Shown here piece after piece: positions 42,696-47,539 of a stretch of 47,539 nt of DNA. The stretch's first letter is position 1; every line of letters begins with the position of its first letter. Source of the DNA: Chitinophaga pinensis. GTDB lineage: Bacteria > Bacteroidota > Bacteroidia > 2-12-FULL-35-15. The notes beneath the pieces were generated by a model. The model was not told the DNA's origin. It made no database searches and saw only the letters and a list, made by a program, of their open reading frames with translations. Made by a program: the position numbers and the translations under genes. Location of the stretch: the NCBI GenBank assembly GCA_945865315.1, contig CAMBDK010000011.1, forward strand, positions 1 to 47,539. Direction: 5' to 3'.

Positions 42696-44186
42696 GTGAT
42701 GCATCAAATTAGCACTTCAACTTTAGATTTCGACAAAATTTCAGAAATCATTACTTTAAACAAAAAACTTGTTTTGTCAGATGAAGCAATAAAAAACATT
42801 GTTTGTTGTCGCGAATATTTAGATAATAAAACAGCCTTACAAAACGAGCCTATTTATGGCATCAACACGGGATTTGGATTTTTATGTGGCACCGAAATAC
42901 CAAACCAAGATTTAGAAAAACTGCAAAAAAATCTAGTAATGTCGCATGCTTGCGGTACTGGAGATGAAGTGCCAATAGAAGTTGTCAAATTAATGTTATT
43001 ATTAAAAATACAGGCATTTTCATATGGGAAATCAGGAGTTCAATTACAAACTGTTGAGCGTTTAATATATTTTTTCAATAATGAAATAATACCCATTGTT
43101 TACCAACTTGGTTCATTAGGAGCTTCGGGCGATTTAGCTCCTCTGGCGCACATGAGTTTACCATTATTAGGATTGGGTGAAGTTTTTTATAAAGGAGTGA
43201 AAGAAGCTGCTGCCGATGTGCTAATAAAATTAAATTTAAAGCCCATCCAACTTAAATCAAAAGAAGGTTTGGCACTTTTGAATGGCACACAGTTTATGAG
43301 CGCATATGGTGTTTGGTGTTTGTTGCAAACAAAAAAAATAAGCATCCATGCAGATCTTATAGGTTCAATATCATTGGATGCCTTTGAAGGCAGAATAGAG
43401 CCTTTTAAAAAACATCTTCATACCATACGTCCACATAAAGGGCAGCTGCAGACGGCAGACAATGTCCTCAAATTTTTAGAGGGCAGTGAAATTACCAAAA
43501 AACAAAAAAAACATATTCAAGACCCTTATTCATTCCGCTGTATCCCTCAAGTACATGGTGCATCAAAGGATGTTTTTGCTTACGTAGAAAATGTATTTTT
43601 AACCGAAATTAATTCCGTTACGGATAATCCAACTGTTTTTCCTGAACTAGATGAAATAATTTCTGGTGGTAATTTCCATGGGCAACCCCTAGCTTTAGCA
43701 TTAGATTTTTTAGCCATTGCTTTGGCTGAGCTGGGCAGCATATCAGAAAGAAGATCCTTTCAATTGATATCCGGCTCACGCGATTTACCTCATTTCCTTA
43801 TTGCACAACCTGGATTAAATTCTGGACTAATGATACCGCAATATACAGCTGCAAGTATTGTTAGTCAAAACAAGCAACTATGTACTCCCGCTTCTATAGA
43901 TTCTATTGTTAGTTCTAATGGACAGGAAGACCACGTTTCTATGGGGGCAAATGCTGCTACAAAATGTTATAAGGTAGTTGAAAATATGCATCGAATACTT
44001 GCTATTGAATTATTAAATGGGGCACAAGCACTGGAATTCAGAAGACCAATGCAATCGTCCACAATTATTGAAAAAACAATTTCTGAATATCGTAAAATAG
44101 TACCCTTTATAGAGGCTGACCAGGTTTTGTACATACAAATTGAAAAAAGTATCCTGTTTTTGAAATCATTGAATTTCAAATTTTAG
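42696..44186 (+). CDS. hutH: Histidine ammonia-lyase (start GTG 42696 or ATG 42699)
   Basis: GINTGFG; GSLGASGDLAPLAHMSLPLLG (ASG MIO motif); NGTQFMSAYG. Confidence 0.96.
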   Translation: MMHQISTSTLDFDKISEIITLNKKLVLSDEAIKNIVCCREYLDNKTALQNEPIYGINTGFGFLCGTEIPNQDLEKLQKNLVMSHACGTGDEVPIEVVKLMLLLKIQAFSYGKSGVQLQTVERLIYFFNNEIIPIVYQLGSLGASGDLAPLAHMSLPLLGLGEVFYKGVKEAAADVLIKLNLKPIQLKSKEGLALLNGTQFMSAYGVWCLLQTKKISIHADLIGSISLDAFEGRIEPFKKHLHTIRPHKGQLQTADNVLKFLEGSEITKKQKKHIQDPYSFRCIPQVHGASKDVFAYVENVFLTEINSVTDNPTVFPELDEIISGGNFHGQPLALALDFLAIALAELGSISERRSFQLISGSRDLPHFLIAQPGLNSGLMIPQYTAASIVSQNKQLCTPASIDSIVSSNGQEDHVSMGANAATKCYKVVENMHRILAIELLNGAQALEFRRPMQSSTIIEKTISEYRKIVPFIEADQVLYIQIEKSILFLKSLNFKF

Positions 44187-44199
44187 TAATTCAAAAAAA

Positions 44200-44832
44200 A
44201 TGAAAAAACACCTTTTGCTTTTATTTTTCCTGTTTTCTAAAATCATATTTGCGTATGAATGCCCTCCCAACAAACAAATATCAATAGATCTCTTTAATAA
44301 TTATGACGTCATATTTTTAGGAAAGGTTGATTCTGTTGCATCCCCTTCAGACAGAACCTATAGCACAGTTTATTTTCTAATTAATGAATTATATAAAGGC
44401 ACTGCTAAAGAATACCAAGAAGTAAATTACGACTGTTCATCGTCCAGCATGATGAGTTTTTCGAAAGGGGAAGAGTGGTTAATTTACGCCAATTACAAAA
44501 AATTTAATTTGTTGACCGTTACTTTATGCAGCCACAGCCGAAAGTATTTTACAAATAATTACCAAGATTACTACCAAATTGAGGCCCAGCGAACTTTTGA
44601 CGAAGAAAAAATATTTTTAAAAACTACACTTAGAACCCATACATTTATAAAAAACAATGAATTGTTACAAGAGCAAGGGGGGGAATTATTAAACCGTAAC
44701 AAACAACCAAGCGGAATTGTTAAATTATTGCTATTATTAATTTCATTAATCACCGTGGTAATTATATTTTTTATAACTAAAAAAAAGAAAACTAAAGGCA
44801 ATTCCCAACCAGAAATATACCCGCCAAAATAA
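44200..44832 (+). CDS. Hypothetical secreted, C-terminally membrane-anchored protein; TIMP/netrin-like N-terminal pattern
   Basis: Signal peptide; YECPPNKQISIDLFNNYDVIFLGKVDSV; C-terminal TM LLLLLISLITVVIIFFITKKKK. Confidence 0.7.
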   Translation: MKKHLLLLFFLFSKIIFAYECPPNKQISIDLFNNYDVIFLGKVDSVASPSDRTYSTVYFLINELYKGTAKEYQEVNYDCSSSSMMSFSKGEEWLIYANYKKFNLLTVTLCSHSRKYFTNNYQDYYQIEAQRTFDEEKIFLKTTLRTHTFIKNNELLQEQGGELLNRNKQPSGIVKLLLLLISLITVVIIFFITKKKKTKGNSQPEIYPPK

Positions 44833-44894
44833 TGAATTTCAAGTAGTTATAATGACTATGATTTTTAATATTAGCAGGTTTTAAATTATATGTG

Positions 44895-44902
44895 TACCTT
44901 TG
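44895..44902 (+). promoter_or_regulatory. Candidate -7 element (TACCTTTG)
   Basis: TAnnTTTG match 35 bp 5' of the regulator ORF. Confidence 0.4.
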
Positions 44903-44936
44903 GGTGTTATTTATAAATTAACTGGTTAATTTATCC

Positions 44937-45608
44937 GTGAAAAAAACAAAAATCATCATCGCCGACAGTCATTTTTTAAGCCGCAAAGGTTTAGTTGTGC
45001 TTTTGAATGAGGACAGCAATTTTATTCTATTGGATGAGGCATTAAGCGCCTCTGCTCTTATTAACTATTCTAAATTCTATCATCCCGATTTGATTATTAT
45101 TGATTATACATCTGTAAATTTTAATTTGGAGAGTTTACAGCTAATTGTAAAAAAATATCCTAACACCAAAATACTTGCAATAACAGAATTAAAAAGCAAT
45201 GAAATTATTTCAAAAGCTCTAAAATATGGTGTTTTTAGCCATCTATTAAAAGATTGTGAGCAGGATGAAATAATTGAGGCGATTTATAAAACCATAAAAG
45301 GCGAAAAATTTATTTGCGGTAAAATTGCAAATGCAATTTTACATGACAAATCGGTAAACGTTTCCGATTTGTCGTGTCAAGGTATGAACATTAGCGATCG
45401 AGAAATGGAGATCATCACTCTTATTGCAGAAGGATATTCAAATAAAGAAGTTGCCGATAAATTATTTTTAAGTACGCATACCATAGCAACACACCGTAAA
45501 AACATTATGAATAAACTGGGTGTTAATAACACTGCAGGACTAGTTTTATTTGCTGTTCGCGAAAACCTTGTAAGCCCAAATCATTTTTTATTTTCTTCTA
45601 GTAACTAA
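44937..45608 (+). CDS. LuxR/NarL-type response regulator (GTG start)
   Basis: Receiver-like N-term KIIIADSHFLSRKGL...LIIIDYTS...LLKD; C-term HTH MNISDREMEIITLIAEGYSNKEVADKLFLSTHTIATHRKNIMNKLGVNN. Confidence 0.9.
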   Translation: MKKTKIIIADSHFLSRKGLVVLLNEDSNFILLDEALSASALINYSKFYHPDLIIIDYTSVNFNLESLQLIVKKYPNTKILAITELKSNEIISKALKYGVFSHLLKDCEQDEIIEAIYKTIKGEKFICGKIANAILHDKSVNVSDLSCQGMNISDREMEIITLIAEGYSNKEVADKLFLSTHTIATHRKNIMNKLGVNNTAGLVLFAVRENLVSPNHFLFSSSN

Positions 45609-45698
45609 AAACACCCTTATAAACAACTAATTATTTATTGGCCTGTATCATGTTTACGGGTATATGCTTTTATTAACCAATTTTTAAAAAATATAATT

Positions 45699-47539
45699 AT
45701 GAATGGACAACATAAATACTTAATAATTTTTTCCATACTATTATTTTCCTTAAACTGTCAAATACTGAATGCGCAAACAGTATCTGGTATAATTAAGGAT
45801 GCTAAAACAAACGAGGCGCTTTTTGGAGCCACTGTTGTTATCAAGGGAACTACTATAGGTGGACTTACAGATATAGACGGCAAATTTAGCTTTTCTACCA
45901 CTAATACTCCCCCCCTTATTCTTTCCATATCTTATCTTGGTTATGTAACATCTGAAAGCACTGTTAATTCTTTTGAAACACCTATCACTATTAAAATTAA
46001 AACGAATGAAACACTATTAAAAACTGTAGAGGTGCTAGGAGACCGTATTACAGAAAAACAAAAAGAATCACCTTTAACCATTGAAGCCTTAGATGTATTA
46101 GCTATAAAAGAGACCCCTGCAGCAAATTTTTATGAAGGCTTAGGGCAATTAAAGGGTGTAGATATAATAGCCGCCAGTCTTGGATTTAGGATAATTAACA
46201 CACGGGGGTTCAACAGTACTTCACCTGTTAGATCCTTGCAAATAATTGATGGCGTTGATAACCAATCTCCTGGATTAAATTTTTCTTTAGGTAATTTTTT
46301 AGGTGCATCAGAGTTGGATGTGCAAAAAGTTGAAATTATAGTTGGCGCTGCATCTGCATATTATGGTCCCAATGCATTTAATGGCGTAACAAGTATGACT
46401 ACCAAAAGCCCTTTTGTGAAGCCTGGCATTGCCTTTTCATTCAAAGTTGGTGAAAGAAATTTAATAGAAACAGCGCTTCGTTATGCGGAAGTATTTAAAA
46501 ACAAAGAAGGCTTAGATAAATTTGGTTTTAAAATTAATTTATCATTTATGAAGGCACATGATTGGGAAGCTGATAATATGGGTGCTACAACGCAATCTTC
46601 TGACGGCATTAATAACCCCGGTGGTTATGATGCCATTAACCGTTACGGTGACGAGAATTTAACAGAGGGCCAAAACAATGCAGTAAGTAAAGGCCAACAG
46701 ATACAATACCGTGGTTTAAAAAGATGGTATAGAACAGGATATGAGGAGAAAGATTTAGTAGACTATAACACTAAAAATTTAAAAGTTGGAACAGCGCTTC
46801 ATTATAAAATTAAACCAGAAACAGAACTTATTTATGCATTTAATTTTGGAACAGGTACAACAGTTTACCAGGGTGATAACAGGTATAGTTTAAAAGATAT
46901 TTTATTTTTTCAAAATAAAGTTGAACTAGTTAAAAAAGACAAGTTTTTTATTAGGGCCTATGCAACTAATGAGGATGCAGGAAAGTCTTACGACGCAGTA
47001 TTTACAGCGCTTTTGCTTCAAGATAGATCTAAAAACAATGCTGACTGGAGCACAGCTTACCGAAACTTTTGGAATGGGGCAGTTCCAAATACAACGCCTC
47101 ATTGGGAATTGGGAGGCATGAACAATAATGTAAGAGACCTGCCGGGATTCCCGACCCAAGGCCCATATATTGGACCAGGGGATCCAAACAATTTTTATTA
47201 TGATTATGCGCAAGCCGATGCTGTAATGAATACTTATTCAGACTCATTGACTCTTTGGCATTCATATGCAAGAGAATATGCTGACAATAATCGTTTGGTA
47301 CCAGGAACCCAAGCCTTTAAGGACGCTTTTAATGATATTACTAGTAAGGCTACCTATGGGGAGGCGGGAACATTGTTAATTGATAAATCTGCTTTATACC
47401 ATGTACATGGCGAATATAAATTTACTCCTAAAATAATGAACATTACAATTGGGGGAAATGCAAGGCTGTATACTCCTAAATCAAAGGGAACAGTTTTTGT
47501 TGATACGGGTAATGTAAAAATAACTAATTATGAATTTGG
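45699..47539 (+). CDS. TonB-dependent receptor, CarboxypepD-reg-like N-terminus, truncated by window end (absent from ORF track)
   Basis: ATG at 45699, frame open to window end: QTVSGIIKDAKTNEALFGATVVIKGTTIGGLTDIDGKFSF...LGQLKGVDIIAASLGFRIINTRGFNSTSPVRSLQIIDGVDNQSPGLNFSLGNFLGASELDVQKVEIIVGASAYYGPNAFNGVTSM. Confidence 0.93.
   Translation, partial: MNGQHKYLIIFSILLFSLNCQILNAQTVSGIIKDAKTNEALFGATVVIKGTTIGGLTDIDGKFSFSTTNTPPLILSISYLGYVTSESTVNSFETPITIKIKTNETLLKTVEVLGDRITEKQKESPLTIEALDVLAIKETPAANFYEGLGQLKGVDIIAASLGFRIINTRGFNSTSPVRSLQIIDGVDNQSPGLNFSLGNFLGASELDVQKVEIIVGAASAYYGPNAFNGVTSMTTKSPFVKPGIAFSFKVGERNLIETALRYAEVFKNKEGLDKFGFKINLSFMKAHDWEADNMGATTQSSDGINNPGGYDAINRYGDENLTEGQNNAVSKGQQIQYRGLKRWYRTGYEEKDLVDYNTKNLKVGTALHYKIKPETELIYAFNFGTGTTVYQGDNRYSLKDILFFQNKVELVKKDKFFIRAYATNEDAGKSYDAVFTALLLQDRSKNNADWSTAYRNFWNGAVPNTTPHWELGGMNNNVRDLPGFPTQGPYIGPGDPNNFYYDYAQADAVMNTYSDSLTLWHSYAREYADNNRLVPGTQAFKDAFNDITSKATYGEAGTLLIDKSALYHVHGEYKFTPKIMNITIGGNARLYTPKSKGTVFVDTGNVKITNYEF

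Noticed and set aside
46926-47271. Minus-strand ORFs 46926..47213 and 47029..47271
   Set aside because: Antisense to the TonB receptor frame, which is open to the window end and has clear homology motifs.

Overview
AT-rich chromosomal window that looks like Bacteroidota: TAnnTTTG-type promoters, T9SS sorting domains, a gliding-motility CHU_C domain, and DUF4290 and DUF6913 families. It is mostly housekeeping: era, der, siaB/siaC-like, secA, metF, ribE, lolA, ftsK, an NCS1 transporter, ligA, a GlmU-like protein, pirin, Ppx/GppA, a NatAB-like ABC transporter, dnaJ, grpE, a TlpA-like protein, murA, hisS, hutH, a LuxR-type regulator and a truncated TonB receptor. Most of the novelty is between genes. 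(1) A ~237-bp MITE-like family occurs in four co-oriented copies (6694-6930, 11752-12013, 25724-25957, 28725-28961). It has imperfect ~25-bp terminal inverted repeats, TTA flanks and conserved internal hairpins. Three copies sit just 5' of secA, ligA and the GlmU-like gene, and one abuts the stop codon of a T9SS cargo gene. (2) A second repeat family (AGAGTCTG ends) brackets secA as an inverted pair, with a third partial copy joined to one of the MITE-like elements. (3) An unannotated serine-recombinase C-terminal remnant reads into the antisense of an initiator tRNA-fMet, which suggests a decayed integration site. (4) The uncharacterised protein at 17323-18351 carries what look like protein-kinase/APH-type catalytic motifs. 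All calls are from manual reading; no database search was run.
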